DNA from: Methanoregula sp. PtaB.Bin085
GTDB lineage: Archaea; Halobacteriota; Methanomicrobia; Methanomicrobiales; Methanospirillaceae
Direction: 5' to 3'
DNA: 64,000 bases
Assembly (NCBI RefSeq): GCF_002067035.1
Contig: NZ_MVQB01000027.1
Span: forward strand, 62,001 to 126,000
The notes beneath the pieces were generated by a model. It saw nothing but the letters and a program-made list of their open reading frames with translations. It was not told the origin of the DNA and made no database searches. How positions within the stretch are numbered: position 1 is the first letter of the stretch; each line of letters starts with the position of its first letter. Shown in pieces: positions 1 to 8,125 of the stretch. A program made the translations under genes and the position numbers.

Positions 1-572
1 GCATTTTCGGCGACAACAGACCGTACCCGCCGGGAACCGATCAGGTCGCGCCGCGATATGATCCCGGCGAGCCGCCGCTTCTTCATCACCGGGAACGCGG
101 AGAAACCGCTCTCCACGATGCGGGCATAGACCTTCGCGATCCCGTCGTCCGGTTCCACGACCACCACGTCCCTGCTCATCCGTGTTTCGACCGTCCCGTG
201 CAGCTCGTGCCGGGAGATGATGACCGGGAAGAGGTCCGCGAGGAGGACGCCTCCCGCAATCCGGGGTTCCGGGTCGACCACGGCAGCGCTGTCGGTGCGG
301 TAGCTCCGCATCGCCCGTGCCGCCGCCTCGATGGGATCCGCCGGGTGTACCATCGGCGCCTCCTTCACGAACCCTTCAATCGTGATATTGGATTTCGTTG
401 CGGTTACCCGCAGTCCGTCCGTGAGGTCGATGTACCCGAGCAGGTTTCTCTTTGCATCGGCAACATAGACCTCGCGGAAACGGTCATCCCTCAGGATCTG
501 CCGTGCCTTGGTTATCGGGTCTCCGGGTTTCAGCACAGGGATCTCAAGGATGAAATCCTGTGCTGTCCTCAT
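1..572 (-). CDS. CBS-domain protein, cut by the left window edge
   Basis: Starts at ATG 572 and runs leftwards out of the window, so only about 190 N-terminal residues are visible and the C-terminus is unknown. The visible part holds consecutive CBS-type repeats: one near residues 12-60 (IPVLKPGDPITKARQIL), one near 70-125 (APMVHPADPIEAAARAM) and one near 130-180 (MSRDVVVVEPDDGIAKVY, then GIISRRDLIG). CBS pairs usually bind adenosyl ligands and act as sensors; no attached catalytic domain is seen. The start overlaps the stop of the upstream CBS gene by four bases (ATGA), so the two are almost certainly co-transcribed and translationally coupled. The ligand and the regulated target cannot be told from sequence. 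Confidence 0.85.
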   Translation of the reverse strand, partial: MRTAQDFILEIPVLKPGDPITKARQILRDDRFREVYVADAKRNLLGYIDLTDGLRVTATKSNITIEGFVKEAPMVHPADPIEAAARAMRSYRTDSAAVVDPEPRIAGGVLLADLFPVIISRHELHGTVETRMSRDVVVVEPDDGIAKVYARIVESGFSAFPVMKKRRLAGIISRRDLIGSRRVRSVVAEN

Positions 573-1135
573 GTGATGTGGTCCTCCTCGCGGCACCGCG
601 GGCAGAGCAGGACACCGTCCACCCGCTTGAGATCATCAGACATCTGGCTGCAGCGGCCGCACATCCCCGGGTCAACCGTCTCCTCGCGGTTGATCTCGAT
701 GAGGTCCATGAGCAGATCGTTCAGCTCATTGGACACGGCAAGGAGATCCCTGACGGTCACGATACCGATGACCTTGCTATGCCCGTCAATAATCGGAAGT
801 CTCCGTACCTTGTGCCTGATCATCATCCTGGCGGCATCGCCTACAGTCTTATCCGCACTCACCGTAATGAGTGGCGTACTCATGATATCGTTTACGTGCA
901 CTGTGCTTGGCTTGAGATCCTTTGCAACGACCTTGCAGGCAATGTCCTCCTCGGTCACGATGCCGATGGGCTTGTTGTGGTCGAGGATGATGACGCTGCC
1001 GACCGCATCGTGGCACATCGACTTGGCGGCCTTTGCAACCGTTGCTTCGATGCCGATCGTGGTCAGCCTGCGTTTCATGACCTCCCGCAGGGGGACACGG
1101 GTCTCAAACCGGATCGCGTCCTGTGTCTTTTTCAT
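569..1135 (-). CDS. Two-CBS-domain protein with C-terminal zinc ribbon
   Basis: 188 residues. Two CBS motifs follow each other: residues about 18-70 (REVMKRRLTTIGIEATVAKA, then GIVTEEDIA) and about 80-140 (VNDIMSTPLITVSADKT, then GIVTVRDLL). The C-terminus carries a zinc-ribbon-like pair, CGRC near 159 and CPRC near 178. CBS plus zinc ribbon is a common archaeal arrangement for proteins that sense adenine nucleotides and may contact nucleic acid; the exact role is unknown. A strong Shine-Dalgarno (AAGGAGGT, 1141-1148 on the minus strand) precedes the ATG. It is the first gene of a two-gene minus-strand operon with the partial CBS gene. Confidence 0.9.
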   Translation of the reverse strand: MKKTQDAIRFETRVPLREVMKRRLTTIGIEATVAKAAKSMCHDAVGSVIILDHNKPIGIVTEEDIACKVVAKDLKPSTVHVNDIMSTPLITVSADKTVGDAARMMIRHKVRRLPIIDGHSKVIGIVTVRDLLAVSNELNDLLMDLIEINREETVDPGMCGRCSQMSDDLKRVDGVLLCPRCREEDHIT

Positions 1136-1192
1136 GAGTCACCTCCTTGAAGTGCTGAACTGATGATTACAATTAGCATACTCCCTTCCCCT

Positions 1193-1202
1193 TGTATAAA
1201 TA
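1193..1202 (-). promoter_or_regulatory. TATA box of the CBS operon
   Basis: On the minus strand this reads TATTTATACA, about 60 bases upstream of the ATG at 1135. That leaves a leader of roughly 30 bases carrying the Shine-Dalgarno. Archaeal TATA assignment by eye. Confidence 0.5.
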
Positions 1203-1423
1203 CAATTTGGCAGGACCAATGAGTGATGCCTGCGGGTAATAGGCAGGGACGGAACATGCGGCTGGCGATCGGTCTTCCGGCGGGGGGATGACGTCCGTTA
1301 TAAGAAACATAATAAACTGCATACTCTATACATAACTAAGCATTACAGTGGCTGCCGTGTATCCCGCTACAGCTGCAGCCGATGAGGTGGAGTTTGAAGA
1401 GGTTGTATCACACCGTGGGCAAC

Positions 1424-2047
1424 ATGAAGAAGAGATTTTCCAGCTTCCTTGCCCGGTTTTTTAAGAAGAAACGGACCCGTATCGGTATTTACGGCCCGCC
1501 GAATGCGGGAAAAACCACCCTCGCAAACCGTATCGCCCGCGACTGGACCGGGGATGCGCTCGGCCCGGTCAGCGAGATCCCGCACGAGACCCGCAGGGCA
1601 CGAAAGAAGGAAGATATCGTCATCACCGGGGCAAACGGCAACACGGTGACCATGGACATCGTGGACACGCCGGGGGTCACGACCAAGATCGATTACCACG
1701 AGTTCCTCGAGTTCGGGATGGAGAAGGACGAGGCGATCATCCGGGCCCGGGAAGCGACCGAGGGCGTTGCTGAGGCAATGCACTGGCTCCGGGAGGACAT
1801 CAACGGTGTCATCTACATGCTGGACTCAAGCCTCGATCCCTTCATGCAGGTCAACATCATGATGATCGGGATCATCGAGGCCCGCAACCTGCCGGTGATC
1901 ATCGTTGCCAACAAGATCGATCTCCCCGACGCCGCGCCGGGCAGGATCCGGAGCGCATTCCCCCAGCACCCGGTGGTCGCGATCTCGGGGCTCGAGGGCC
2001 GAAACGTAGAAGACCTCTACGAGACCATGCTCGAGTACTTCGGGTGA
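1424..2047 (+). CDS. arvA: Era-like small GTPase, ArvA/OapA family
   Basis: 207 residues from ATG 1424. G1 is GPPNAGKT at residues 24-31, G3 is DTPG at 81-84, G4 is NKID at 163-166, and G5 is probably the SGLEG stretch. The N-terminus is very basic (KKR, KKKR) and hydrophobic, suggesting membrane association. The pattern GIYGPPNAGKTTLANRIARD and the length match OapA, the origin-associated GTPase of haloarchaea, renamed ArvA because it is needed for extracellular vesicle formation (established for Haloferax). An in-frame TTG at 1394 has a better Shine-Dalgarno (GAGGTGG, 1384-1390), so the protein could be 10 residues longer; ATG 1382 is also in frame. Four bases separate it from the arvC-like gene. 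Family assignment is from recall, not a search. Confidence 0.8.
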   Translation: MKKRFSSFLARFFKKKRTRIGIYGPPNAGKTTLANRIARDWTGDALGPVSEIPHETRRARKKEDIVITGANGNTVTMDIVDTPGVTTKIDYHEFLEFGMEKDEAIIRAREATEGVAEAMHWLREDINGVIYMLDSSLDPFMQVNIMMIGIIEARNLPVIIVANKIDLPDAAPGRIRSAFPQHPVVAISGLEGRNVEDLYETMLEYFG

Positions 2048-2051
2048 GTCC

Positions 2052-2447
2052 ATGCCCCACAAGTGCACGAAATGCGGGCGCGAGTATAAGGACGGATCGA
2101 CCGAGATCCTGAAAGGCTGCGGGAGTTGCGGCAACAAGAAGTTCCTGTACGTCAAGGAGGAGCAGATCCACGAGGATGTGCTCGACGAGAAGCCCTTGAG
2201 CGAGATCGCGGAGGAGTCAAAGGAAGAGATCCTCGAGGTCGTCGAACCGAAGAAGGGGAAGAAGGAGATCGAGATGTACGACCGGGTGGAGACCATCCGG
2301 ATCGTGGCACCGGGCTCCTACGAGCTGAACCTCGAGAAAATGGCCGAGAGCGACGAGCGGATCGTCAGCGTCGGCAAGGAAGGATCCTACATCATCGACC
2401 TGATGTCGATGACCAAGGACGAGCCGAAGAAGAAAAAGAAGCGGTAA
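2052..2447 (+). CDS. arvC: Zinc-ribbon protein, OapC/ArvC family (DUF2072)
   Basis: 131 residues. The N-terminal zinc ribbon has CTKC near residue 5 and CGSC near 24. A charged Glu/Lys-rich linker follows (about 35-80), then a short beta-rich C-terminal module (YDRVETIRIVAPGSYELNL, then SIVGK-like SVGKEGSYIIDL) and a poly-Lys tail. This layout fits the archaeal OapC/ArvC zinc-ribbon family. It is coupled to the GTPase upstream. In haloarchaea a third partner, OapB/ArvB (DUF2073), accompanies these two genes; no such gene lies between or next to them here. Role in vesicle formation is inference from the family. Confidence 0.78.
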   Translation: MPHKCTKCGREYKDGSTEILKGCGSCGNKKFLYVKEEQIHEDVLDEKPLSEIAEESKEEILEVVEPKKGKKEIEMYDRVETIRIVAPGSYELNLEKMAESDERIVSVGKEGSYIIDLMSMTKDEPKKKKKR

Positions 2448-2473
2448 GTCCTCGTTTTTCAAGCCTCACCTTC

Positions 2474-2493
2474 CCGGTTTTTTTCCGAACCGG
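2474..2493 (+). terminator. Hairpin downstream of arvC
   Basis: CCGGTT (2474-2479) and AACCGG (2488-2493) form a six-pair stem around a T-rich loop, about 26 bases after the arvC stop. Placed like a transcription end, but archaeal termination depends mainly on T tracts, so this is tentative. Confidence 0.35.
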
Positions 2494-2566
2494 AGTATTA
2501 CGGGATTTCTCTTGCAATATCGCGGGAAAGGATTGTCTGGTTTGCCGGTGAATTTCTGCTACAGGT

Positions 2567-3250
2567 ATGCAGAAAGCAGACAACACATCGTCACATAACG
2601 CAGAGCAGTACGACCACCAGATCAGGCTGACGATTCCCCATTACGATGATATCCGGCGTGAAATCCTGAACTTCGTGAAGATCCAGTGCCCGGAACCGGA
2701 AACCTGGCTCGATACCGGGTGCGGTACTGGCTCATTTGTGCGGAGGGCACAGGATATGTTCCCTGGAACAGAGTTCTGGATCGCCGATCCAGCGGAGGCA
2801 ATGCTCGGGGTTGCCGCTGAAACCCTCAGGGGGTGCCGGTATTCCGTTCTTGGCCGGTGCGGAACCGGTGATCTTCCTCCACTCACGGACCTCCGGTTCG
2901 ATGTGATTACTGCAATCCAGTGCCACCACTACCTGACACGGGACGGGCGTAAAGAGGCGGTGCGGGCCTGTTATTCCCTCCTGAACAACGGGGGTTTCTT
3001 CATCACCTCGGAGAATGTGCGGCCGTTCTCGGAGGAGGGGATTGCACGATCGCTGGCATCGTGGGGAGCGTTCCAGCGCAGTGCCGGGCGGAGCGAGACT
3101 GATGTCCGCAATCACCTTGCACGGTTCGATCAGGAATATTTTCCCATTACGGTGACAGAGCACCTGCAGAATTTCCAGGATGCGGGGTTTGCCGTTGCCG
3201 AGATCCTCTGGATTTCGGGGATGCAGGGTGTTTTCTGGTGCAGGAAGTGA
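2567..3250 (+). CDS. Class I SAM-dependent methyltransferase
   Basis: 227 residues. The SAM-binding motif I is LDTGCGTGSF near residues 44-53, followed by an acidic motif II (WIADPAEAML) and a motif-IV-like segment (VITAIQCHHYL). The length and motif order fit small-molecule class I methyltransferases. The substrate is not evident: the C-terminal half has no recognisable specificity domain. It sits alone, 119 bases after arvC and before a repeat-filled gap, so context does not help. Confidence 0.8.
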   Translation: MQKADNTSSHNAEQYDHQIRLTIPHYDDIRREILNFVKIQCPEPETWLDTGCGTGSFVRRAQDMFPGTEFWIADPAEAMLGVAAETLRGCRYSVLGRCGTGDLPPLTDLRFDVITAIQCHHYLTRDGRKEAVRACYSLLNNGGFFITSENVRPFSEEGIARSLASWGAFQRSAGRSETDVRNHLARFDQEYFPITVTEHLQNFQDAGFAVAEILWISGMQGVFWCRK

Positions 3251-3277
3251 ATGAATCGCGGTTATTGATGAACCGCA

Positions 3278-3325
3278 GCCCCCCTTGCGCCAGCCCTGAC
3301 CCCGTTGGGCGCGGGGGCACTTAGG
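3278..3325 (+). repeat. Dispersed repeat B, copy 1
   Basis: Core CCCCCCTTGCGCCAGCCCTG followed by a G/C-rich palindrome centred on CCCCGTTGGG. Near-identical copies occur at 56113-56166 (same orientation) and 22001-22056 (inverted). All three are intergenic. Copies 1 and 3 are each followed by repeat A within about 125 bases. Confidence 0.75.
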
Positions 3326-3434
3326 ATTCCTCCGCATTACCGGATCAAGGACATTGTGTAAGGCAGGATACTGATTCCCCGCCTCAGGGTCCCACTCGGG
3401 ACACAACGGGACAATTCGGTTTCCCGGAAAAGGT

Positions 3435-3514
3435 AGTTGAGGCCGCCGCTGGGCGTCCTTCGGGGCGGCGGCAGGAATCATAAATGGGGGTATGGGGGTC
3501 TCAACCCCGTCATT
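3435..3514 (+). repeat. Dispersed repeat A, copy 1
   Basis: A roughly 80-bp unit: GCCGCCG, then a short arm ending CCTTCGGGGCGGCGGC (hairpin-forming), a spacer, and GGGGGTATGGGGG followed by a C-rich complement. Copies at 46845-46930 and 56288-56374; a degenerate 3' half lies near 15765-15790. It ends just before the stop codon of the convergent minus gene at 3519. Confidence 0.75.
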
Positions 3515-3518
3515 ATCA

Positions 3519-4256
3519 TTACCGCGTCAAAAGCTCGTCCCGGATCCCCTCGTACGGCACCGGCAGCCCGAGGCGGCGGTAGAACTCGTCAACGAAGATA
3601 ACGCAGTTCAGGATGGCCCATTCCGCACACCCGTGGCCGAGGCACTTGTCCGGAAAGAACGGCACGTTTTCTGCCGCAAGCGGGTTGATGGCGAACTTCC
3701 GTGCAAGCATCCGTTCGAAATGATCCGACGTGCTCTCCGGTTCCCGGCCCGGTGACCGCCGGTGGTGGATCACCACCCATTCGCGGGTATAGTGGAGGAG
3801 ATGGTTTCTGATCTCGATGAGCTCGCGGACGTTCACGAACGCCTGGTCGCCCTCCTCGAAACCGGGCTGGCCGGCAATGGCGAGAATGGTCTGGTACTTG
3901 GTGAGCATCGGCGCCCGGTCGAAATTCTTCGGGTTGTGCCACTGCCTCCCGATCGTTCGCAGCAGTGTGCCGTGCTTCTCGTCAGCAGCAGCGAACTCCT
4001 CGTCCGTTGCATCGGCGTGAAGCTCGTTCACGGTGGACTCAAGGAACGAGACCGAGGAAAGGACGGCGTTGAGGACGAACGCCTCGTGCCGGAGCCGGGC
4101 ATCCTCCGTCACCGTTTTGGCCTTCTGGTATTCCTGCTCGACCGCGTACGCAAGCCGGCAGAGCAGGGCCGCGGACTGGATGTAGCGGACGGAGAAGCTG
4201 TCACGGAACCGGATCTCGGACTCCTCGCCTTCCGTTTCAAGAGGGATCTTGTCCAT
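3519..4256 (-). CDS. HEPN-like protein with RX4H motif
   Basis: 245 residues, helix-rich, no signal peptide or membrane segment. The segment ELIEIRNHLLHYTREW (residues near 160-175) holds R-N-H-L-L-H, which fits the RX4-6H signature of HEPN ribonucleases, and it lies where a HEPN C-terminal helix would be expected. The N-terminal part (SFSVRYIQSAALLCRLAYAV) resembles the first HEPN helices. No nucleotidyltransferase or other antitoxin partner is adjacent, so it is either an orphan RNase-like protein or a structural HEPN. The gene lies alone between repeat A and a lipoprotein gene transcribed divergently. The family name is inference. Confidence 0.6.
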   Translation of the reverse strand: MDKIPLETEGEESEIRFRDSFSVRYIQSAALLCRLAYAVEQEYQKAKTVTEDARLRHEAFVLNAVLSSVSFLESTVNELHADATDEEFAAADEKHGTLLRTIGRQWHNPKNFDRAPMLTKYQTILAIAGQPGFEEGDQAFVNVRELIEIRNHLLHYTREWVVIHHRRSPGREPESTSDHFERMLARKFAINPLAAENVPFFPDKCLGHGCAEWAILNCVIFVDEFYRRLGLPVPYEGIRDELLTR

Positions 4257-4393
4257 CAGTAGTAGTCACATTTTCTTTCTAAGGCTAAAAGGGTGCGGGG
4301 CGCGAGCATGGATGAAACGTCATTGAACCGGCAGATGATATAGTATTGCATTATTAAGAGAGTAAAAATCCATCGGAACAAAATAACCAAGCC

Positions 4394-4403
4394 TATATAT
4401 TTT
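4394..4403 (+). promoter_or_regulatory. TATA box for the lipoprotein gene
   Basis: TATATATTTT lies 33-42 bases before ATG 4436, in a locally AT-rich stretch. Expected transcription start is around 4425, giving a short leader. Confidence 0.6.
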
Positions 4404-4435
4404 CAACTTCAGAATTTTGCGCCACAGGTAATATC

Positions 4436-5398
4436 ATGAAACGCGAACTCCTCACTGCCGCGATCGCGGCCATGCTCATTCTTGCAGCATTGACTGCAGG
4501 GTGCACCGAAGCACAAAACCAGAACCAGAAAGCTGTCTATGCCACGCCGACCCCTTCACCGGCAACGATCACCGTACCGTACGGGGAGGAGGTCAAGACC
4601 ATCATTGATTCCCCGGCAACCTCGGAAGTCTACCTCACCATGACTGCCCGGGCGGATGCCAAGAGCCTCAGTGGCGGCCGGTCGTTCATGCGGATAAAAG
4701 TCAACGGGAAGAACATCACCGCGGAACGGCTCGTCAACAAGAACCTGAACTTCACCTATGCCGACGATCCCACACCCCGGTCACGCTCCTACTGGAGCCA
4801 GAACATGTCGGCGTGGTACCTGTTCTTCTCGCCGGACTTTGTCGGGTACGATAACCCGAAACTCGTCGACCACATTGTCGAGGGCAGTGCATACGTGTAC
4901 AGGTTCAATGTATCCGACATCGTCAACAAGGGCGCCCCCAACGATATCGCGGTCGAGAACATCGGGGATGAGGTTGCGGCCCAGTATACCGACCCGAAGG
5001 ACATCGAGTTCTACAAGGCCGCATCCATCGTGATCAACCCGATCCGGCTGGAGGGCAAGGGTGCCGATGTCGTCCAGGTGATCAAGGAAGCCGCCCCGGT
5101 GCGGATCATCGTCGGGAAGAAGTCAACCGTGACCCTGACGATTACCAACAACCTGCCCGGGGGCCTTACCGATGTGGAGATCCGGGATGCGGCACTCCCG
5201 TCAGGCCTGAGCGGCCAGGCGATAACCGGTAAAGTGGACAAACCCATCGAGAGCGGCGGGAAATATACTGTCAGTTACGATATCACTGCCGACAAGACCG
5301 GCTCGTACACGCTCGGTGCAGCCCAGATCACCTTTGCGGATGCAACCGGGAACTACCAGAAACTCAGTTCCGGGACTGTCACGCTGACAGTCATCTGA
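4436..5398 (+). CDS. Secreted lipoprotein with C-terminal Ig-like domain
   Basis: 320 residues. Signal peptide MKRELLTAAIAAMLILAALT ends in the lipobox LTAGC, so Cys23 is the predicted lipidated residue. A Gln/Thr/Pro-rich linker follows (25-45). The middle region (about 45-210) has no family I recognise. Residues about 220-320 form a beta-rich domain beginning VRIIVGKKSTVTLTITNNLP, which looks like the CARDB/NEW-type Ig-fold modules common in archaeal surface proteins. It probably sits on the outside of the cytoplasmic membrane. Single gene with its own TATA box. Confidence 0.75.
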   Translation: MKRELLTAAIAAMLILAALTAGCTEAQNQNQKAVYATPTPSPATITVPYGEEVKTIIDSPATSEVYLTMTARADAKSLSGGRSFMRIKVNGKNITAERLVNKNLNFTYADDPTPRSRSYWSQNMSAWYLFFSPDFVGYDNPKLVDHIVEGSAYVYRFNVSDIVNKGAPNDIAVENIGDEVAAQYTDPKDIEFYKAASIVINPIRLEGKGADVVQVIKEAAPVRIIVGKKSTVTLTITNNLPGGLTDVEIRDAALPSGLSGQAITGKVDKPIESGGKYTVSYDITADKTGSYTLGAAQITFADATGNYQKLSSGTVTLTVI

Positions 5399-5473
5399 GC
5401 CTCCCTTCCCCCTTTTTCCGTTCGTATCTGTCTGACAGGATCCCGGCCACCCGGCCTTTCGCACAGCAGGAGA

Positions 5474-5493
5474 ATTGTTGCATTGACAACATT
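5474..5493. promoter_or_regulatory. Operator-like palindrome before the MarR gene
   Basis: ATTGTTG (5474-5480) and CAACATT (5487-5493) form an inverted repeat with six of seven pairs matching and a six-base spacer. It abuts the TATA-like CATTTATGC (5490-5498) upstream of ATG 5527, so binding there would block transcription initiation. This fits MarR autoregulation. Confidence 0.5.
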
Positions 5494-5526
5494 TATGCAC
5501 ATTCCCCACCCAACATACCGGTTCAC

Positions 5527-6000
5527 ATGGATCCACATCTGCCGGACGATATCCCCTTCGGAGCGGTCGTCTCCCTTGTCAGCCGCAGCAAGTCTGTCTT
5601 CCTCAACAACCGGCTCCGGCCCATGGGACTCTCGGCAGGTCAGTTCCCGGTCCTCATGCTCCTTTCCTATGAAGAGAATATCATGCAGGACAGGCTCGTC
5701 CGTCACTACCGCCTTGACAAAGGGACAATTGCACGGGCGGTGAAGAAGCTTGAGGACGGGGGATATATACGGCGGATCACTGACCCGGCCAACCGGCGGG
5801 CAGTCCGGCTCTTCCTCACAAAGAAAGGGGAGCGTGCAATCCCGCTCCTCCGGGCCATCAACCGCGAGTGGGAGGAGCTGGTCCGCGACGGCCTCAGCCG
5901 TGACGAACGTGCAGCGCTCCACAGCCTGATGTGCCGGGCTGCGGAGAACAGCATGGCGATTATCGCAAAAAACGGAGATTGTGGCAATGAGCTCAGATAA
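5527..6000 (+). CDS. MarR-family transcriptional regulator
   Basis: 157 residues. The central winged helix shows the MarR order: LGLSAGQFPVLMLL-like helix (here MGLSAGQFPVLMLLSYEE), then a recognition region (RHYRLDKGTIARAVKKLE) and the wing GGYIRRITDPANRRAVRLFL. The two flanking helical regions fit dimerisation. The gene overlaps the MATE transporter gene by 14 bases, so regulator and efflux pump are one operon, a common drug-responsive arrangement. The palindrome at 5474-5493 is the likely autoregulatory site. The inducing ligand is unknown. Confidence 0.92.
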   Translation: MDPHLPDDIPFGAVVSLVSRSKSVFLNNRLRPMGLSAGQFPVLMLLSYEENIMQDRLVRHYRLDKGTIARAVKKLEDGGYIRRITDPANRRAVRLFLTKKGERAIPLLRAINREWEELVRDGLSRDERAALHSLMCRAAENSMAIIAKNGDCGNELR

Positions 6001-7393
6001 CCCTCCCGGGTCCGGATCCGCACCCCGGCCCGGCAACAATGCAACCGACGGCGTCTCACTCCTGATGGGCGACCCGAAGACAGCGATCCTCCGGCTCTCG
6101 GGGCCGATGATTGTGGCGATGTTCCTGATGTCGACCTACAACATCGTCAACGCCATCTGGGTTGCCGGCCTGGGCCCCGACGCCCTTGCAGCCGTCGGGT
6201 TCGTCACCCCGCTCTTCATGATCCTCATCGGCATCTCCAACGGCCTCGGGGCTGGCGTGGGATCGGTTATCTCCCGCCGGATCGGCGCGGGGGACAAGGC
6301 GGGTGCCGACAATGCTGCCGTCCACGCGCTCCTCCTCGTTGTTGTCGTATCGGCAGTCTTCACCATCCCCCTGATCCTCCTCACCGGCCCGATCGTCGCC
6401 CTTTTCGGTGCAGGGGCGACCGCCGGCCTCGCCACCGAGTACGGGCAGGTGGTCTTCCTGGGGATGGTCCTCATCCTCTTCACCAACATCGCCTACGCCA
6501 TCCTCCGGGCCGAGGGCGATGCGAAACGGGCGATGTACGTCATGGGCGCCTCGTCGTGCCTGAACATGGTCCTCGACCCGCTCCTCATCTATTCTGCAGG
6601 CCTTGGCATTGCCGGGGCCGCATGGGGCATGATCGTCTCGCTCCTGATGGTCTCTGCCGTGCTCATCTACTGGTTCTTTGGAAAAAAGGACACGTACGTG
6701 ACGATCGCGCCGGCTGCATTCTCGTACGACCGGAAGACCGTCCGGGATATCCTCGGCGTCGGTCTGCCCGCCAGCGTCGAGTTCTTCCTCATGTCGATCC
6801 TCGCTATCTTCATCAACGGCCTGCTGGTTGCAACCGCAGGCACGGATGCCGTTGCCGTCTATACTGCCGGGTGGCGGGTTGTCTTCTTTGCCATCATCCC
6901 CATGATCGCCATCGCCACCGCGGTCATCTCGGTGGCCGGCGCTGCCTACGGTGCACGGAAGTTCGAAAAGATCCTCACCGTCCATACCTTCTCGATTACC
7001 CTCGGCATCGCCATCGCCATCGTGGTCAGCGCCATCACCTACATCTTCGCCCGGCAGATCGCCGTCATCTTTACCTATTCGCCGGAGAGCGCCCATCTCG
7101 GGCCGGAGATAGCAGCATTCCTTGCCGTCATGTGTTTCTTCTACCCGTTCATCCCCCCCGGCGTCATGTCGGGATCGATCTTCCAGGCAACGGGCAGGGG
7201 GATGACCTCGCTGGTCATCACCGTCCTGCGGAACCTGCTCTTCATTGCCGTCTTCGCCTACCTGTTCGGTATCGTGCTGGGATATGGAGAGCACGGGGTC
7301 TGGTGGGGGATCGTTGCCGGCGATATCCTCGGGGGCCTTGTGGCATTCCTCTGGGCCCGGTACTATATCTCGCGGCTGATTGCCAACGGATAA
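5987..7393 (+). CDS. MATE-family multidrug efflux transporter
   Basis: 468 residues from ATG 5987 (a GTG at 5981 is in frame). About twelve hydrophobic segments in two similar halves; the first half begins AILRLSGPMIVAMFLMSTYN and the second after the loop near residue 235 (TVRDILGVGLPASVEFFLMS), the internal repeat typical of MATE proteins. Members export cationic drugs and metabolites using proton or sodium gradients. A GGAG at 5974-5977 precedes the start. The 14-base overlap with the MarR gene shows translational coupling. Confidence 0.92.
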   Translation: MSSDNPPGSGSAPRPGNNATDGVSLLMGDPKTAILRLSGPMIVAMFLMSTYNIVNAIWVAGLGPDALAAVGFVTPLFMILIGISNGLGAGVGSVISRRIGAGDKAGADNAAVHALLLVVVVSAVFTIPLILLTGPIVALFGAGATAGLATEYGQVVFLGMVLILFTNIAYAILRAEGDAKRAMYVMGASSCLNMVLDPLLIYSAGLGIAGAAWGMIVSLLMVSAVLIYWFFGKKDTYVTIAPAAFSYDRKTVRDILGVGLPASVEFFLMSILAIFINGLLVATAGTDAVAVYTAGWRVVFFAIIPMIAIATAVISVAGAAYGARKFEKILTVHTFSITLGIAIAIVVSAITYIFARQIAVIFTYSPESAHLGPEIAAFLAVMCFFYPFIPPGVMSGSIFQATGRGMTSLVITVLRNLLFIAVFAYLFGIVLGYGEHGVWWGIVAGDILGGLVAFLWARYYISRLIANG

Positions 7394-7524
7394 CTCTCCC
7401 GTATTCACGGACCGTTTCCCCGGAGGAGCCGCGGCCGGTTATCCCCGCATACCTTCTCTTTGCATCCGGCAGGTTCTCACCGGGCAGTGCGGGAGGGGGT
7501 TTCGAGCGGTTCCCTGTTCCTTCA

Positions 7525-7950
7525 TCACCGCCCGCTGTTCTGAACGCAATCGATCTCAGGGGAGAATACCTTGATGTCGATGACCGGTGTCCCGTCGAGG
7601 GCGTCCAGCCCCCGCACCGTCAGGACTCCATCCCTCACTTCCAGCAGGTCAACCATGCAGATCGCAACCGGGTTCGGGCGGTCGGGCGAGCGGATGGCAA
7701 ACACCCCCTTTTCCTCCTTTGTCCCGGGCGGGACCGCCCGGAGGATGGTCCGGTCCGCCCGGTCAAACCAGCAGAGGATCCAGAGGTGTTTCCTCCCCTC
7801 GATCTGCCAGAGGGCGGGGGCGTACTGGTCGTCAATTACGATCTCGGAGACCGTATCGGAGAGCCTGCCCTGCCGGGGGGCGTCTTTCCGCGTTTTATAG
7901 GGAGAGCGGACAACTCCTACGGGATGGAGCTCGATGGGTGAGGGGGTCAT
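7525..7950 (-). CDS. trmO: tRNA (m6t6A37) methyltransferase TrmO/TsaA-like
   Basis: 141 residues from ATG 7950. The UPF0066/TsaA signature is clear: an N-terminal PVGVVRSPYKTRKDAPRQG, a central LWILCWFDRA, and KGVFAIRSPDRPNPVAICMV, followed by a C-terminal LDGTPVIDIKVFSPEID. The family methylates N6 of threonylcarbamoyl-A37 in some tRNAs using SAM. The reading frame stays open upstream for a further 128 codons, but that extension is Ser/Arg-rich low-complexity sequence without family similarity, so I start at 7950. A minus-strand TAAATAA at about 7975-7983 would give an almost leaderless message. Confidence 0.88.
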   Translation of the reverse strand: MTPSPIELHPVGVVRSPYKTRKDAPRQGRLSDTVSEIVIDDQYAPALWQIEGRKHLWILCWFDRADRTILRAVPPGTKEEKGVFAIRSPDRPNPVAICMVDLLEVRDGVLTVRGLDALDGTPVIDIKVFSPEIDCVQNSGR

Positions 7951-8053
7951 CAGTGATGAGAGATTGGCGGAGGAGTTATTTAGCGGTGGCGGGAGTGATT
8001 CATGAGTCGGGACCCGGCGGGCAGGCAGCGTGGCGGTGCTGCGACCCGGCCGT

Positions 8054-8063
8054 GATAAATATC
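8054..8063 (+). promoter_or_regulatory. TATA-like box for the 8126 membrane gene
   Basis: GATAAATATC, about 65-70 bases before the start. Position allows a leader of some 35 bases. By-eye call. Confidence 0.4.
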
Positions 8064-8125
8064 TTGACCGGTAAGTTTCCTGTACCGGATAGAGAACACG
8101 GGCAGATCTTCGTGAAAGAGTGTAC

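Noticed and set aside
6056-7408. 450-codon open frame antisense to the MATE gene
   Set aside because: Complement of a GC-rich membrane protein gene; Asp/Gly/His-rich product with no family features. Codon shadow.
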